From NCBI RefSeq assembly GCF_000337555.1, contig NZ_AOIO01000029.1, positions 1 to 64,000 on the forward strand: DNA of 64,000 nucleotides, written 5' to 3'. The notes beneath the pieces are model-generated. The model ran no database searches. It was not told the origin of the DNA and was given only the letters and a program-made list of their open reading frames with translations. The translations under genes were made by a program, and so were the position numbers. Below are positions 1 through 9,651 of the stretch, piece after piece; the first letter of the stretch is position 1, and every line of letters starts with the position of its first letter. The DNA comes from Natrialba asiatica DSM 12278 (GTDB taxonomy: Archaea; Halobacteriota; Halobacteria; Halobacteriales; Natrialbaceae).

Positions 1-2
1 GG

Positions 3-386
3 GAAGCCGAGCACGATGTCGCCATCCTCGCCGGACACAACTCCTATCAGTACTTCGAGCACCGCTACGATATCGAGGTACACACTCCGTCCGGCGTGTC
101 GCCGCAGGACGAACCGAGTATTACCGATATTTCGGAGACGATCGACCGCATCGAGGACCACGACATCGACACGATTCTTTACGATCGCTTCGAGGTCACG
201 TCCGAGGATGAACTCCCGCCGCTCGCCGAGACGATCCTGGCGGAGAGCGCCGCGACGAACGCGGTTTCGGTCACGTCTGGGGAGGGAACACTCCAGTCCT
301 GGCAAGGATCGGGCTGGGGGTACGTCGAACAAATGGAAGAGCTAAACGTTCCCGCGTTCAGAGAAGCACTTGGAGCGGATCACTAG
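3..386 (+). CDS. Metal-ion (Zn/Mn-type) ABC transporter substrate-binding protein, C-terminal part
   Basis: The frame is open from the window edge with no start, so only the last 127 residues are present. The piece GHNSYQYFEHRYDIEVHTP near its beginning is typical of the C-terminal lobe of ZnuA/TroA-type (cluster 9) binding proteins, which capture zinc or manganese outside the membrane. It ends in TAG overlapping by one base the GTG start of the ATPase gene; permease follows, so the three form one uptake operon. The metal cannot be decided because the N-terminal ligands are outside the window. Confidence 0.85.
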   Translation, partial: EAEHDVAILAGHNSYQYFEHRYDIEVHTPSGVSPQDEPSITDISETIDRIEDHDIDTILYDRFEVTSEDELPPLAETILAESAATNAVSVTSGEGTLQSWQGSGWGYVEQMEELNVPAFREALGADH

Positions 387-1126
387 TGACTGCAGTCGTC
401 TCTCTCGAGAACGTGACGTTCGCCTACGGCGAGCAGCCGGCCGTCCGCGACGTGTCCCTTACCGTCGATCAGGGCGACTTTCTCGGCCTCATCGGTCCGA
501 ACGGCTCCGGAAAGACGACGCTCTTACACCTCATGCTCGGCCTGCACAGTCCCGACAGCGGCTCGATCGAACTCTTCGGCGAGCCCGCCTCGGCGTTCTC
601 CGAGGGCGAACGGATCGGTTACGTTTCCCAGCAGGCGACCAGCCGCGGCGAAACGATGCCCGTTACCGTCCGCGAGGTCGTGACGATGGGCCGGTTCGCC
701 CACTCGGGCCACAACCGACTGACCGAGGCAGATCACGATATCGTCACGGACGCTCTGGAAACGGTCGGTATCACCGCACTCGCCGACCGACAGATCACGC
801 AGCTCTCGGGCGGTCAGCGCCAGCGGGCGTTCATCGCTCGTGCGCTCGCCTCCGAGGCCGACCTGCTCGCGCTCGACGAACCGACCGTCGGCGTCGACGC
901 TGAGTCCCGTGACGAGTTCTATCGGTTGCTCGACTCGCTCAACGACTCGGGCATTACGATCATCCTCATCGAACACGACATCGGCGTCGTCACCGACCGG
1001 GCGAACCGCATCGCCTGTCTCAACACGGAGCTGTACCACCACGGCGATACCGAATCGTTCGTCGAGAGCGACGCGCTCACGGAGGCCTACGGGACGACCG
1101 GGCACGTCGTCGAACACCATCATTAG
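386..1126 (+). CDS. Metal-ion ABC transporter ATP-binding protein (ZnuC-like)
   Basis: A 246-residue ABC ATPase that energises import through the permease encoded next. Visible motifs are Walker A GPNGSGKTT (residues 37-45), signature LSGGQRQR (about 139-146) and Walker B LLALDEPTVGVD (about 158-169), followed by the H-loop in LIEHDIG. Length fits the family. The start is a GTG that overlaps the stop of the binding-protein gene by one base, implying translational coupling. The C-terminus ends in HHH, which may be chance or weak metal binding. The subfamily (ZnuC/MntB) follows from the neighbours. Confidence 0.9.
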   Translation: MTAVVSLENVTFAYGEQPAVRDVSLTVDQGDFLGLIGPNGSGKTTLLHLMLGLHSPDSGSIELFGEPASAFSEGERIGYVSQQATSRGETMPVTVREVVTMGRFAHSGHNRLTEADHDIVTDALETVGITALADRQITQLSGGQRQRAFIARALASEADLLALDEPTVGVDAESRDEFYRLLDSLNDSGITIILIEHDIGVVTDRANRIACLNTELYHHGDTESFVESDALTEAYGTTGHVVEHHH

Positions 1127-1134
1127 TCGATCGA

Positions 1135-2235
1135 ATGCTGGAGTTCACGCCGCTCGCTGACGGAGAGGCCGGTACTGACACTGACGCAGCCGATGCCGAC
1201 AACACTGACACACACCACACACGGATGCACGACACCAGACGACGACTCGAACTCGGCGGAATCGCCCTGACCGGCTTGCTCGCCGTCACGATGCTCGGAT
1301 TTCTCACCCTCGATTGGCTACAGGAGTATCCGTACGCGTCGGCGCTATACGAGCAGTTCCGAATCGCCGGGTGGTGGATGGACTACTACCTCGGGACGAA
1401 CGTCTTCTACCATCCCTACCTGTGGCGGTCGATGGCGACGGGTGTCCTCATCGGCGTCGTCGGGCCGCTGGTCGGGACCTATCTCGTCCACCGAGAGATG
1501 GCGTTAATCGGCGAAACGCTCGCACACACGGCATTTGCCGGCGTCGCGATCGGACTGTTGTTCAGTTCGACGACGGACTGGAGCGGCTCGCTCTTGCTCG
1601 TCGCGCTCGTCGTCGGGATCCTCGGTGCACTCGGCGTGCAGTGGCTCACCGAACGCACGGACACGTACGGCGACGTGCCGATCGCGATCATGCTCACCGG
1701 CAGTTTCGCCGTCGGTACGCTCATCATCAGCTACGGGCGCGGACTGACCGGAATCAACATCGAGAACTACCTCTTCGGCAATCTCTCCGTAATCACGCCC
1801 TCCGGAGCGCGATTGATGGGCATTCTGAGCGTCGTCGTCGTGGCCGTCGTCGCGGTGACGTACAAGCAACTGCTCTTTATCACGTTCGACGAGCAGGCTG
1901 CTCGCGTCGCCCGGCTGAACGTTACCTGGTACAACACGCTGTTGATCGTGATGACGGCCGTCGTCGTCGTCGGCGCGATGCAGGTCCTCGGCGTGATCCT
2001 CGTCGCGGCGATGCTCGTCATTCCCGTTGCGGCCGCAACGCAGCTCGCACACAGTTTCCGCGAGACGCTGTATCTCTCGATCCTCTTCGGCCAAGTCTCG
2101 ATCATCGGGGGCTTCGCGCTCTCGATCTCGCAGAGCCTCCCCGCCGGCGGCTCGATCGTCGTCGTCGGAATCGCCGCCTACCTGCTCGCCGTTCTCGTTT
2201 CGGACCGATCCGCAGCTGCGGTTTCGGTTCACTGA
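1135..2235 (+). CDS. Metal-ion ABC transporter permease (ZnuB-like)
   Basis: A 366-residue multi-spanning membrane protein of the ABC-3 permease family. Hydrophobic segments run from about residue 40 to the C-terminus; the region GEFLAHTAFAG-like, here GETLAHTAFAGVAIG, is the conserved family loop that contacts the ATPase. The first 35 residues are a polar Asp/Thr/His-rich extension before the first membrane segment, so translation might instead begin at the Met at residue 31 (MHDTRRRLELGG). It lies 8 bases after the ATPase stop, in the same operon. Confidence 0.88.
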   Translation: MLEFTPLADGEAGTDTDAADADNTDTHHTRMHDTRRRLELGGIALTGLLAVTMLGFLTLDWLQEYPYASALYEQFRIAGWWMDYYLGTNVFYHPYLWRSMATGVLIGVVGPLVGTYLVHREMALIGETLAHTAFAGVAIGLLFSSTTDWSGSLLLVALVVGILGALGVQWLTERTDTYGDVPIAIMLTGSFAVGTLIISYGRGLTGINIENYLFGNLSVITPSGARLMGILSVVVVAVVAVTYKQLLFITFDEQAARVARLNVTWYNTLLIVMTAVVVVGAMQVLGVILVAAMLVIPVAAATQLAHSFRETLYLSILFGQVSIIGGFALSISQSLPAGGSIVVVGIAAYLLAVLVSDRSAAAVSVH

Positions 2236-2383
2236 CCACCGGCACTATCCCCGTTCACCGTCCTAGTTACCGCCGATTCGTTTCGCCAGCGGTCACCGTC
2301 GCGTTTCGATTCAGTACCGCTCACCACCAGCCGGTGGGAACGCCACCCTACGTTTAACACGACTCTCGGCGAATCTACTCACG

Positions 2384-4483
2384 ATGGGACGGTTATCCGA
2401 GCTGTTCGCACCCGATACCGTCGGCGTGATCGGCGCAACCGACCGCGAAGGCGCAGTTGGACGAGCGATCCTCGAAAACCTGCGCGACGAGTTCAGCGGC
2501 GAGATCGTGCCGGTCAATCCGAGCCACGACGCGGTGCTTGGTATCGATGCATATTCGGACGTGAAGAGCGCGCCGGCACTCGATCTGGCGGTCGTCGTCG
2601 TCCCGCCGCCCGTCGTCCTCGAGACGCTTCGTGAACTCGGCGAGTCGGGGACCGAACACGTCGTCGTCATCACGGCGGGGTTCGCCGAGACGGGCGGCGA
2701 GGGTGCCGACCGCGAGCGAGAACTCCGCGAGATCGCGGCCGAGTACGACCTCAGTATCGTCGGCCCGAACAGTCTCGGCGTGATGTCGACGCCGGTCGAC
2801 CTGAACGCGACGTTCGGGCCGGAGGGCGCGTTGGACGGATCGATCTCGTTTATGAGCCAGTCGGGGGCGTTCATCACGGCCGTCCTCGACTGGGCGAACG
2901 AGCAGGGGATCGGCTTTCAGGACGTCGTCTCGCTCGGCAACAAGACGGTTCTCGACGAGACGGACTTCGTCCGCGAGTGGGGCGACGATCCGGAGACGGA
3001 CGTCGTCATCGGCTATCTCGAAGACATCGACGCCGGCGACGAGTTCATCCGGACGGCCCGCGAGGTGACCGACGACACGCCGATCGTGCTCGTCAAGTCG
3101 GGTCGAACCGACGCGGGCGCGCAGGCTGCCTCCTCGCACACGGGTGCGATCGCCGGGAGCGAACGGGCCTACGAAGCCGGGCTGGAGCAGGCCGGCGTCC
3201 TGCGAGCGAACTCGGTCCAGGAGCTGTTCGATGCGGCGCGGGCGCTTTCGGGGCTGCCGGAGCCCGACACCGACGGGGTCGCCGTCGTGACGAACGCGGG
3301 CGGGCCGGGCGTGTTGACCACCGATGCGGTCGGCGACTCGACGCTGGGGATGGCCGAGTTCAGCGACGAAACGATCGCGGCGCTGACCGAGGCGATGCCC
3401 GATGAGGCGAACGTCTACAACCCGATCGATGCGATCGGGGATGCTGATACCGACCGCTTCGGCGACGCGCTCGAACTCGCGCTCGACGATCCGAACGTCG
3501 GGAGTGCGGTCGTCGTCAGCGCCCCGACGGCGGTGATCGAGTACGACGAACTCGCCGAGGTCGTCATCGAGAAGTGCGAGGAGTTCGACAAGCCCGTCGT
3601 CACCTGTATGATGGGCGGCGAGCGGGCTCGGAACGCCGAGTCGGTGCTTCGCGAGTTCGGGATTCCGAACTACTTCGACCCGGCCCGGGCGGTCGGCGGA
3701 CTCGACGCGCTCGCGCGGTACCGGGATATTCGCGACCGGACGGTCGACGAGCCGGAGCGGTTCGACGTCGATCGCGAGCGAGCCCGAGAGATTTTAAAGC
3801 GAGTCGAGCGGCGAGACGACAACCGCCTCGGAATCGAATCGATGGAGTTGCTCGAGGCCTACGGCATTCCGACGCCGCCGGGCGAGATCGTCGACGATCC
3901 GGCCCGCGCTCGCGAAGTCGCCGAGAGCATCGACGGCGATGTCGTCATGAAGATCGTCAGCCCGGACATCACCCACAAGTCCGACATCGGCGGCGTGAAA
4001 GTCGGCGTGAGCGACGACGAGGTGTACGATGCCTACGAAGACGTGGTCGCCAAAGCGCGCAACTACCAGCCCGATGCGACGATCCTCGGTGTGCAGGTCC
4101 AGGCGATGCTCGATCTCGAGGAGACGACCGAAACCATCGTCGGGATGAACCGCGATCCGCAATTCGGGCCGCTCTTGCTGTTCGGCCTCGGCGGCATCTT
4201 CGTCGAAATTCTCGAGGATACGTCGGTTCGCGTCGCACCGATCGGCGAGCGCGAGGCTCGCGAGATGATCGACGGGATTCGGGCGGCCCCGCTGCTGCGC
4301 GGCGCGCGCGGTCGCGAGCCGGCAGCAATCGACGCGATCGTCGAAACGATCCAACGACTCTCCCAGCTGGTGACCGACTTCCCGGCGATTCTCGAACTCG
4401 ACGTGAACCCGCTCGTTGCCGGCCCGGACGGCGTACAGGCGATCGACCTGCGATTAACCGTCGACACGGAGGAACTCCGATGA
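2384..4483 (+). CDS. acd: Acetate/acyl-CoA ligase (ADP-forming), fused alpha and beta parts
   Basis: A 699-residue enzyme converting acyl-CoA, ADP and phosphate to the acid, CoA and ATP; in haloarchaea this is the usual acetate-forming, energy-saving enzyme. Residues 1-130 are a CoA-binding Rossmann domain (VGVIGATDREGAVGR); the ligase-CoA part follows with the phospho-histidine motif SSHTGAIAGS (His about 252); an ATP-grasp domain occupies about 470-699 (ITHKSDIGGVKVG, then GLGGIFVEILED). The length matches fused forms. A TTTAAC box at 2353-2358 lies about 25 bases before the ATG, suggesting a leaderless transcript. The stop overlaps the next ATG by four bases. Confidence 0.92.
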   Translation: MGRLSELFAPDTVGVIGATDREGAVGRAILENLRDEFSGEIVPVNPSHDAVLGIDAYSDVKSAPALDLAVVVVPPPVVLETLRELGESGTEHVVVITAGFAETGGEGADRERELREIAAEYDLSIVGPNSLGVMSTPVDLNATFGPEGALDGSISFMSQSGAFITAVLDWANEQGIGFQDVVSLGNKTVLDETDFVREWGDDPETDVVIGYLEDIDAGDEFIRTAREVTDDTPIVLVKSGRTDAGAQAASSHTGAIAGSERAYEAGLEQAGVLRANSVQELFDAARALSGLPEPDTDGVAVVTNAGGPGVLTTDAVGDSTLGMAEFSDETIAALTEAMPDEANVYNPIDAIGDADTDRFGDALELALDDPNVGSAVVVSAPTAVIEYDELAEVVIEKCEEFDKPVVTCMMGGERARNAESVLREFGIPNYFDPARAVGGLDALARYRDIRDRTVDEPERFDVDRERAREILKRVERRDDNRLGIESMELLEAYGIPTPPGEIVDDPARAREVAESIDGDVVMKIVSPDITHKSDIGGVKVGVSDDEVYDAYEDVVAKARNYQPDATILGVQVQAMLDLEETTETIVGMNRDPQFGPLLLFGLGGIFVEILEDTSVRVAPIGEREAREMIDGIRAAPLLRGARGREPAAIDAIVETIQRLSQLVTDFPAILELDVNPLVAGPDGVQAIDLRLTVDTEELR

Positions 4484-5673
4484 CTGATACTGATACCGAC
4501 ACCGACATCGACACCAATACCGACACCAACACCGACACCGAAACTGAACTCGACACGGACGCCACGACGACCGAGGCCGGGGACGGGGACGGGATCGGTA
4601 CCGGTACCGACACCGAGACACTCCTCGTCGCCTCACTCGAGGAAAGCACCGGCAAAACCGCGATCACACTGGCGCTTGCCCGCCTCGCACAGGATCGCGG
4701 TGAACGGGTCGGCTACATGAAGCCAAAGGGCACCCGCCTGCAGAGCAACGTCGGCAAGACCCTCGACGAAGATCCGTTGCTCGCGCGCGAACTCCTCGAC
4801 ATCGACGCCGAGATGCACGACTTAGAACCCGTCGTCTACTCGCCGACGTTCATCGAGCAGGCCATCCGAGGACGCGAGGACCCCGCCGAATTGCGCGAGC
4901 GGGTCGTCGAAGCCTACGAGACACTCGCCGCGGACTGCGATCGCATGTTTCTCGAGGGCGGCGGCCAGTACGACCTCGGCGGAATCGTCGATCTCACCGA
5001 TGCCGACATTGGAACAGTCCTCGATGCCCGCACTGTCCTCGTCTCTCCCTACGAGAAACCCGGCGACATCGACACCCTTCTCACCGCCGCCGACGCGTTC
5101 GGTGATCGCCTCGCTGGCGTCGTCTTCAATCGCGTCTCTGGCGTTGCCTACGACCAACTCGAAACCGATGTCATCCCCTTCCTCGAAGCTCGTGACGTTC
5201 CCGTCATCGGAATCATCCCCAGCGAACGATCCCTCTCCGGGGTCACCGTCGCCGACCTCGCGGACGAACTCGGAGGGACACTCGTCGCCGAAGCCGGCAC
5301 CGACAGCTACGTCGAGCGCTTCGCCGTCGGTGCAATGGGTGCCGACAGTGCCCTGCGATACTTCCGGCGAACGAAAGACGCCGCCGTCATCACCGGCGGC
5401 GACCGGGCCGAAATCCACACCGCAGCACTCGAAGCCCCCGGCGTCAAGTGTCTCATCCTGACCGGCGGCCACCGCCCATCCGGCGCTATCATCGGCGAGG
5501 CAACCGAGCGAAAGATCCCGGTTATCTCCGTCCAGACCGACACCCTCACGACCGTCGAACGCGCCGAAGACATCGTCCGAAGCGGTCGAACGCGCGACGC
5601 CGCGACGGTCGACCGGATGGAGACGCTGCTCACCGATCATACTTCAGTCACGTCGCTGCTCGACTCACCCTAA
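4480..5673 (+). CDS. BioD-like P-loop plus DRTGG-domain protein (phosphotransacetylase-family)
   Basis: A 397-residue cytoplasmic protein. The chosen ATG overlaps the upstream stop (ATGA) and is preceded by GGAGG seven bases away. Residues 1-45 are a low-complexity Asp/Thr run, then a dethiobiotin-synthetase-like P-loop (ESTGKT, about 53-58) and a C-terminal DRTGG domain (about 225-340, with TGGDRAE and LILTGGHRPSGAI). Archaeal relatives are often annotated phosphotransacetylase-family because the domain pair also precedes the catalytic domain of some Pta enzymes, but that catalytic domain is absent. Overlap with the ADP-forming ligase suggests a regulatory or accessory role in acyl-CoA metabolism; this is inference. 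Confidence 0.82.
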   Translation: MTDTDTDTDIDTNTDTNTDTETELDTDATTTEAGDGDGIGTGTDTETLLVASLEESTGKTAITLALARLAQDRGERVGYMKPKGTRLQSNVGKTLDEDPLLARELLDIDAEMHDLEPVVYSPTFIEQAIRGREDPAELRERVVEAYETLAADCDRMFLEGGGQYDLGGIVDLTDADIGTVLDARTVLVSPYEKPGDIDTLLTAADAFGDRLAGVVFNRVSGVAYDQLETDVIPFLEARDVPVIGIIPSERSLSGVTVADLADELGGTLVAEAGTDSYVERFAVGAMGADSALRYFRRTKDAAVITGGDRAEIHTAALEAPGVKCLILTGGHRPSGAIIGEATERKIPVISVQTDTLTTVERAEDIVRSGRTRDAATVDRMETLLTDHTSVTSLLDSP

Positions 5674-5988
5674 GCCATCCTGCGAGGAAAATCCCTGGCG
5701 CGTCGTCGGGCAGCTCACACGCCAGGATCTGCCGGTTTGTCAGAGGCACCCCGGCACTGACCGTTGTCCTCGAACTCTTATCCCTTCATCCGTCGAAACG
5801 TGACCCAGACTATTCTTCTTCGACTTAACTGTTTCTACGGTTTATATACTGGTGGGGGATTCGAGTTCAGATAGCTCGTTCCAAAGTGCCACGATTCACC
5901 CGACTGCGATGCGTTCTTCAGCTATCGTCAGACAGTACTGTCTGCGATCGGTCACCAGCCTTATCCCACTGTCGACCGACCACTTACT
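5674..5988 (+). promoter_or_regulatory. Intergenic region with promoter of the winged-helix regulator
   Basis: No convincing gene. A TATA-like TTTATATAC lies at about 5850-5858 and a second box, CCTTATCCCAC, about 25 bases before the ATG of the regulator, which fits a leaderless transcript from the nearer box. The purpose of the upstream box is unclear. Confidence 0.45.
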
Positions 5989-7110
5989 ATGGTCGGAGCG
6001 CCGGGATTGCTCGCCCTCGTAGACCGACGCGAATCGCTACTTCGCCACCTCGCAGCCACTCCCGACCACCCCAGCGACCTCGCCGCTGCACTCGAGTGCT
6101 CCCGTTCGACGATCGACAGGGCACTCTCGGAACTCCGGGACGCCACCCTGGTCGAACGCGACCCCGACCAGGGTTCGTATCACCTCACTATCGCCGGTGA
6201 ACTCGCGCTCGAGGAGTTCACCCAGTTCTCGACGCGACTCGAGCGGACAGCGGCTGCGAGCAACCTGCTCGCATCGCTGCCGACTGACGGCGATTGCTGG
6301 CTGCCGTGGCAATTCCTCGATTCGGCGACCGTCGTCACGAACTCCCGCGATCCTGCACGACTTGCAGCGTCGCTTCCGCCGGAAATCGACCGGCAGACGC
6401 TGCGAACTCGCGCCGAGTGTGACAGTCGTTCGGATGGAGAGCGCACGACTGATAGAGAGACGGCTACTGACACGGGGACGGGTGTGGATGCGAGTACGGG
6501 TACAGACAAAGACTCCCCACAACCACACCAGAACACAAAGACGGACCTTCCAACCCGGACGCTCCAAGCGCTGCTCGATCTCGGACACAGTCCACACCAT
6601 CAGGTACTCGTCCCCGGCCCCATGCCCTGCCTCGCCAGCGCCTACCGCGCCACGGCTCCCCCGACCCCCGCCGCAGCCGCTCCCACCGACGCTGATCCCA
6701 CCCGCCGTGAACTCGAGATTATCGGCCCCAGTACAGTCATCCAGGGCCTGCTCACCGAGTTTCAGACGGCCACCGCCGACGCCCTTTCGAGGGGCAACCT
6801 TTCCCTTCACGAACTCGAATCAGTACGGATACCACCGTACGGGTTGGTCGTCATCACGTCGGAGACAGCGACTGCCACTGGGACACCTGAGACACACGAA
6901 GTACCCGAGAGAGCGGAGACATCCGACACACCAGTGACGACCAACTCACCGTCAGCAACCACTCCACTCGTCATCCTCCTTGTCTGTCCCGACGACAAAC
7001 TCGAGGGCTTGCTCGTCGCGACGACTCACGAGGCGTGTACATGGGCTCAGGAGCTGATCGAATCGATGCAAGAGGCGGCACAACCGCTATCAACGCCCTC
7101 TCCGGAGTGA
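5989..7110 (+). CDS. Winged-helix transcriptional regulator (haloarchaeal FilR1-like type)
   Basis: A 373-residue protein with an N-terminal winged helix (residues about 10-75): the recognition-helix segment CSRSTIDRALSELRDATLVERD and the wing SYHLTIAGELALEEF are as in the haloarchaeal regulators with a FilR1-like ligand/dimer domain. The C-terminal half (about 205-370) would be that sensor domain, but it is interrupted by low-complexity Thr/Asp/Pro stretches (about 145-180 and 295-330), longer than usual. Monocistronic. The target is unknown; its nearest neighbours are the acyl-CoA ligase pair upstream and the PRC-barrel gene downstream. Confidence 0.72.
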   Translation: MVGAPGLLALVDRRESLLRHLAATPDHPSDLAAALECSRSTIDRALSELRDATLVERDPDQGSYHLTIAGELALEEFTQFSTRLERTAAASNLLASLPTDGDCWLPWQFLDSATVVTNSRDPARLAASLPPEIDRQTLRTRAECDSRSDGERTTDRETATDTGTGVDASTGTDKDSPQPHQNTKTDLPTRTLQALLDLGHSPHHQVLVPGPMPCLASAYRATAPPTPAAAAPTDADPTRRELEIIGPSTVIQGLLTEFQTATADALSRGNLSLHELESVRIPPYGLVVITSETATATGTPETHEVPERAETSDTPVTTNSPSATTPLVILLVCPDDKLEGLLVATTHEACTWAQELIESMQEAAQPLSTPSPE

Positions 7111-7197
7111 CGAGTGTGGGTTACTAACACGAGCACGAGCACGAGTTCGTCAACGAGTGACTGTCGCGTCTGACCAACAATTAAGAGTTAGCCGCGC

Positions 7198-7503
7198 ATG
7201 GACCCAGACATGGACGACACACCCCAGGAGATAACCTCCCTCGTCGGGCGCGAGGTCTACTCGAACAGCGGCGTCTTCGTCGGCGAGGTCGAAGACCTGC
7301 AACTGAACGTTGACGGTCAGACCGTCACTGGGCTTGCACTCGGCAGCCTGAACTCGGAGCTATTCGCCGAGGAGTCGACGACTGGACAGGGCGTGATCGT
7401 GCCCTACCGGTGGGTTCGGGCGGTCGGTGACGTGATTCTCATCAACGAAGTCGTCGAGCACGTTCGGGACCCGGACGAGGAGGAGTCGGAACTGGTGGCC
7501 TGA
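7198..7503 (+). CDS. PRC-barrel domain protein
   Basis: A 101-residue acidic protein whose residues about 8-90 match a PRC-barrel (EITSLVGREVYSNSGVFVGEV, then VIVPYRWVRAVGDVILI). Such small beta-barrels occur in photosynthetic reaction centre H subunits, RNA-processing factors and many stand-alone archaeal proteins whose partner is unknown. Start is the first ATG; a second Met at residue 5 is equally possible. It converges with the TrkA-N/DHH gene nine bases away. Confidence 0.8.
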   Translation: MDPDMDDTPQEITSLVGREVYSNSGVFVGEVEDLQLNVDGQTVTGLALGSLNSELFAEESTTGQGVIVPYRWVRAVGDVILINEVVEHVRDPDEEESELVA

Positions 7504-7512
7504 GTCGGGTCG

Positions 7513-8961
7513 TTAGCTGCCGTTCGATCCTTCCGTTCCGTCGACGCCCATCGCATCGAACAGCGTTCGCTTGACCGCTTCCTCGGTCAATTCGAGCAGC
7601 GTATCCCGCGTGTCCTCCGAAATTTCGATGCCGGTAAAGATGCCGAGCGGGATCTCCGCACTGGCCTGGGTCGAGTGGCCGGCGGTTTCACCCATCTCGC
7701 CGTAGGCGTCGTCTAACACCTTGCCGATGTTGATCCGGATATCCTTCGAACGGCCCGCGAGGAAGATCGTCTCGTCGGCGATGCCGAAGACGGCCGTCGT
7801 CGTGACACCCTCGAGATCCAGCAGGTGACTCGCTGCCTGCGTCAGGGCCTCACGGTCGCGGACGAGACCGGCGTTGGAGACGAGGTGACTGCCCTGAACA
7901 TCGCGGTTGGTGATCGCTTCGGCGAGCACGTCCAGCGTCTCCGGGGACATCGACGGTGATTCGACCTGTTCGAGGGTGTCGTGATTGGCAAACGGATAGA
8001 GATAGGCCGCGGCGGTGAGATCGGCGGGGGTTGTGTCGCGTTTGAAATCCAGCGTCTCCGCGCGGATACCGTAGAGCAAGGCCGTTGCGACCTCCTCGGA
8101 GACGTTCATATCGAACTCCTGGATGTACTTTGTCATGATCGTCGAGGTCGAAGACATGTTCGGCCGGATGTCGACGAACTCGGGTTCGAACTCCTGTTCG
8201 GCCTCGCGGTGGTCGATTACGGCATCGACGGAGAGATCGAGTGCAGTCGAGGTTTCGCGGTCGACCAGCGCGACGGTGTCGTAGACCGAGTGGTCCTCGA
8301 TTTCGTCCCACTGGACGAGGTCGATGCCAAGGAGATTGACGAACGCGCGGTTTTCCTGGTGTCCGACGTCTCCCAGGTAGATGATGTCGGATTCGACGCC
8401 GAGATGACTGGCGACCGCCTGTAATGCGGCGGCACTCGCGATGGAGTCCGGATCGGGGCTGTCCTGGGTGATGATTCCGAGCCGCGTGCCAGTTCCTTCG
8501 ACGAGTTGGGCGAGTTTGCCCGCGTTGTACTCGAGTTCACCTGACTCGAGGGCGCGGAGTGCGGATTCGGCGATGACGGAGGAGGGATTGATGACGATGT
8601 CAGCGCCGAGTTCAGCGAGCTCGTCACCGGAGACGGGATCGCTCGCGCGGGCGACGAGAAACTGGTTGTCGTTGTTGGCGCGGATGTGTTCGACGGCCTG
8701 TTTGTTCGATTCGACGTTGGAAGCGAGGATGAGGACGACGTCGCGATCGGCGACGAGGTCGGCGGCTTCGGGTTCGCGGATGTCGGCGGTACGTGCGTCT
8801 AAGTCCTGATCACGGAGGGATTCGACGCGGCTTTCGTCGCGGTCGATAATTAGAACGTCCTTGCCCTGTTCGACGAGTTCTTCGGCGACGGCGTACCCGA
8901 CGCTCCCACAGCCTAAGATAGCGTAGTCAGAGATCGATGAAATGGTTACCCCCGTACTCAT
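7513..8961 (-). CDS. TrkA-N and DHH/DHHA1 domain phosphoesterase
   Basis: A 482-residue protein with a Rossmann nucleotide-binding domain (residues about 8-125, GCGSVGYAVAEEL), then a DHH phosphoesterase domain (QDSPDPDSIASAAALQ about 165-180; DHREAEQ about 240) and a DHHA1 domain near the C-terminus (ETAGHSTQASAEIPLGIF). Haloarchaeal and methanogen proteins of this layout are predicted nucleotide-regulated phosphodiesterases. I set the start at the Met nine codons inside the longest frame because a TTAAGT box lies 25 bases before it, as for leaderless haloarchaeal genes. Confidence 0.85.
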   Translation of the reverse strand: MSTGVTISSISDYAILGCGSVGYAVAEELVEQGKDVLIIDRDESRVESLRDQDLDARTADIREPEAADLVADRDVVLILASNVESNKQAVEHIRANNDNQFLVARASDPVSGDELAELGADIVINPSSVIAESALRALESGELEYNAGKLAQLVEGTGTRLGIITQDSPDPDSIASAAALQAVASHLGVESDIIYLGDVGHQENRAFVNLLGIDLVQWDEIEDHSVYDTVALVDRETSTALDLSVDAVIDHREAEQEFEPEFVDIRPNMSSTSTIMTKYIQEFDMNVSEEVATALLYGIRAETLDFKRDTTPADLTAAAYLYPFANHDTLEQVESPSMSPETLDVLAEAITNRDVQGSHLVSNAGLVRDREALTQAASHLLDLEGVTTTAVFGIADETIFLAGRSKDIRINIGKVLDDAYGEMGETAGHSTQASAEIPLGIFTGIEISEDTRDTLLELTEEAVKRTLFDAMGVDGTEGSNGS

Positions 8962-9269
8962 GTGAACGTGTGGTCGGACCGACCGCACTTAACCTTCCCG
9001 AAGAGTGTGACGTTATGATACGGTGGATAGTTCTCCGATTGTGAGTTGGTGTTATTTATAGCATTTTAGTGGGAGTTGTGACTGTGGCGTGTGGTGTGCG
9101 TTTCTGGGTTGGCGTCTGGCTCGGATCAGCGGGGGTGAACTCGTGTGAGTGTCGACGAGATGACGGGTCGTTACCGAGCGATACGGTGGTGTGACGTGCG
9201 TGGTCCCCTCTGTCACAACGGTCCTCAAGGGAAACGTATTTTACCGGCCGAGAAAAAGTCGGAGGTGAA
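8962..9269. promoter_or_regulatory. Intergenic region with tRNA-Lys promoter
   Basis: No coding sequence seen. It contains the promoter of the leftward DHH gene (TTAAGT on the minus strand near 8987) and, just before the tRNA, CGTATTTTACC at about 9235-9245, a plausible TATA box roughly 25-30 bases upstream of the tRNA 5' end. Confidence 0.5.
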
Positions 9270-9343
9270 GGGCCGGTAGCTCAGTCCGGCAGAGCGTCTG
9301 ACTCTTAATCAGACGGTCGCGTGTTCAAATCGCGCCCGGCCCG
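9270..9343 (+). tRNA. tRNA-Lys (anticodon CTT)
   Basis: A complete cloverleaf can be folded. The acceptor stem GGGCCGG (9270-9276) pairs with CCGGCCC (9336-9342). The D stem GCTC/GAGC is at 9279-9282 and 9292-9295. The anticodon stem TCTGA/TCAGA encloses the loop CTCTTAA (9302-9308), giving anticodon CTT at 9304-9306. The T arm carries TTCAAAT (9324-9330). No intron and no encoded CCA. The 3' end serves as the integration site of the provirus; the tRNA stays intact because the element carries an identical 3' end. Confidence 0.97.
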
Positions 9344-9346
9344 CTT
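9321..9346 (+). repeat. attL: left attachment site inside tRNA-Lys
   Basis: The 26 bases covering the T loop, the 3' acceptor strand and two bases beyond match 45445-45470 exactly. Outside this block the sequences diverge, apart from a partial match in the three bases to the left. Confidence 0.9.
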
Positions 9347-9651
9347 AATTAATTCTCGAAAGTGAGTCAGAATAACCAGCAGACGGCGTAGGGACTGGTT
9401 CTGCGCCGACGTAAATCCAGTTTGAATGGGGTAACTCAGTAAACGGCACCCGACGCTGTCTGGCATCTAAGCTGTAGTTCTCGCGCGCGCACCTTCATTC
9501 TTCGGTTGGGAGTAACAACTCTCGAATAGTCCAGAGCTAACTCTCACCTCAGACGTCGAGTTCACACAGTGGGGTGGTATACGACACATATTCTGTTGTG
9601 AGAGTCTCCTGCAGAAGAAAGAATAAGGGCATACTCTGTGTCATATCTTGT
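9347..9651. other. Region between attL and first cargo gene, with a repeat half-site
   Basis: No gene is convincing here. A single half-site TGGGGTAACT (9427-9436) matches one arm of the four palindromic elements described elsewhere, but no partner arm lies within 60 bases. An AATAAGGG box at about 9623 lies about 25 bases before the ATG of the cargo gene. Confidence 0.4.

Noticed and set aside
2393-3139. Long minus-strand frame (248 residues) opposite the acyl-CoA ligase
   Set aside because: Antisense shadow of a GC-rich gene; Arg/Asp-rich and unlike any protein.
4822-5640. 272-residue minus-strand frame opposite the DRTGG gene
   Set aside because: Mirror of the coding frame; no start context, no domain.
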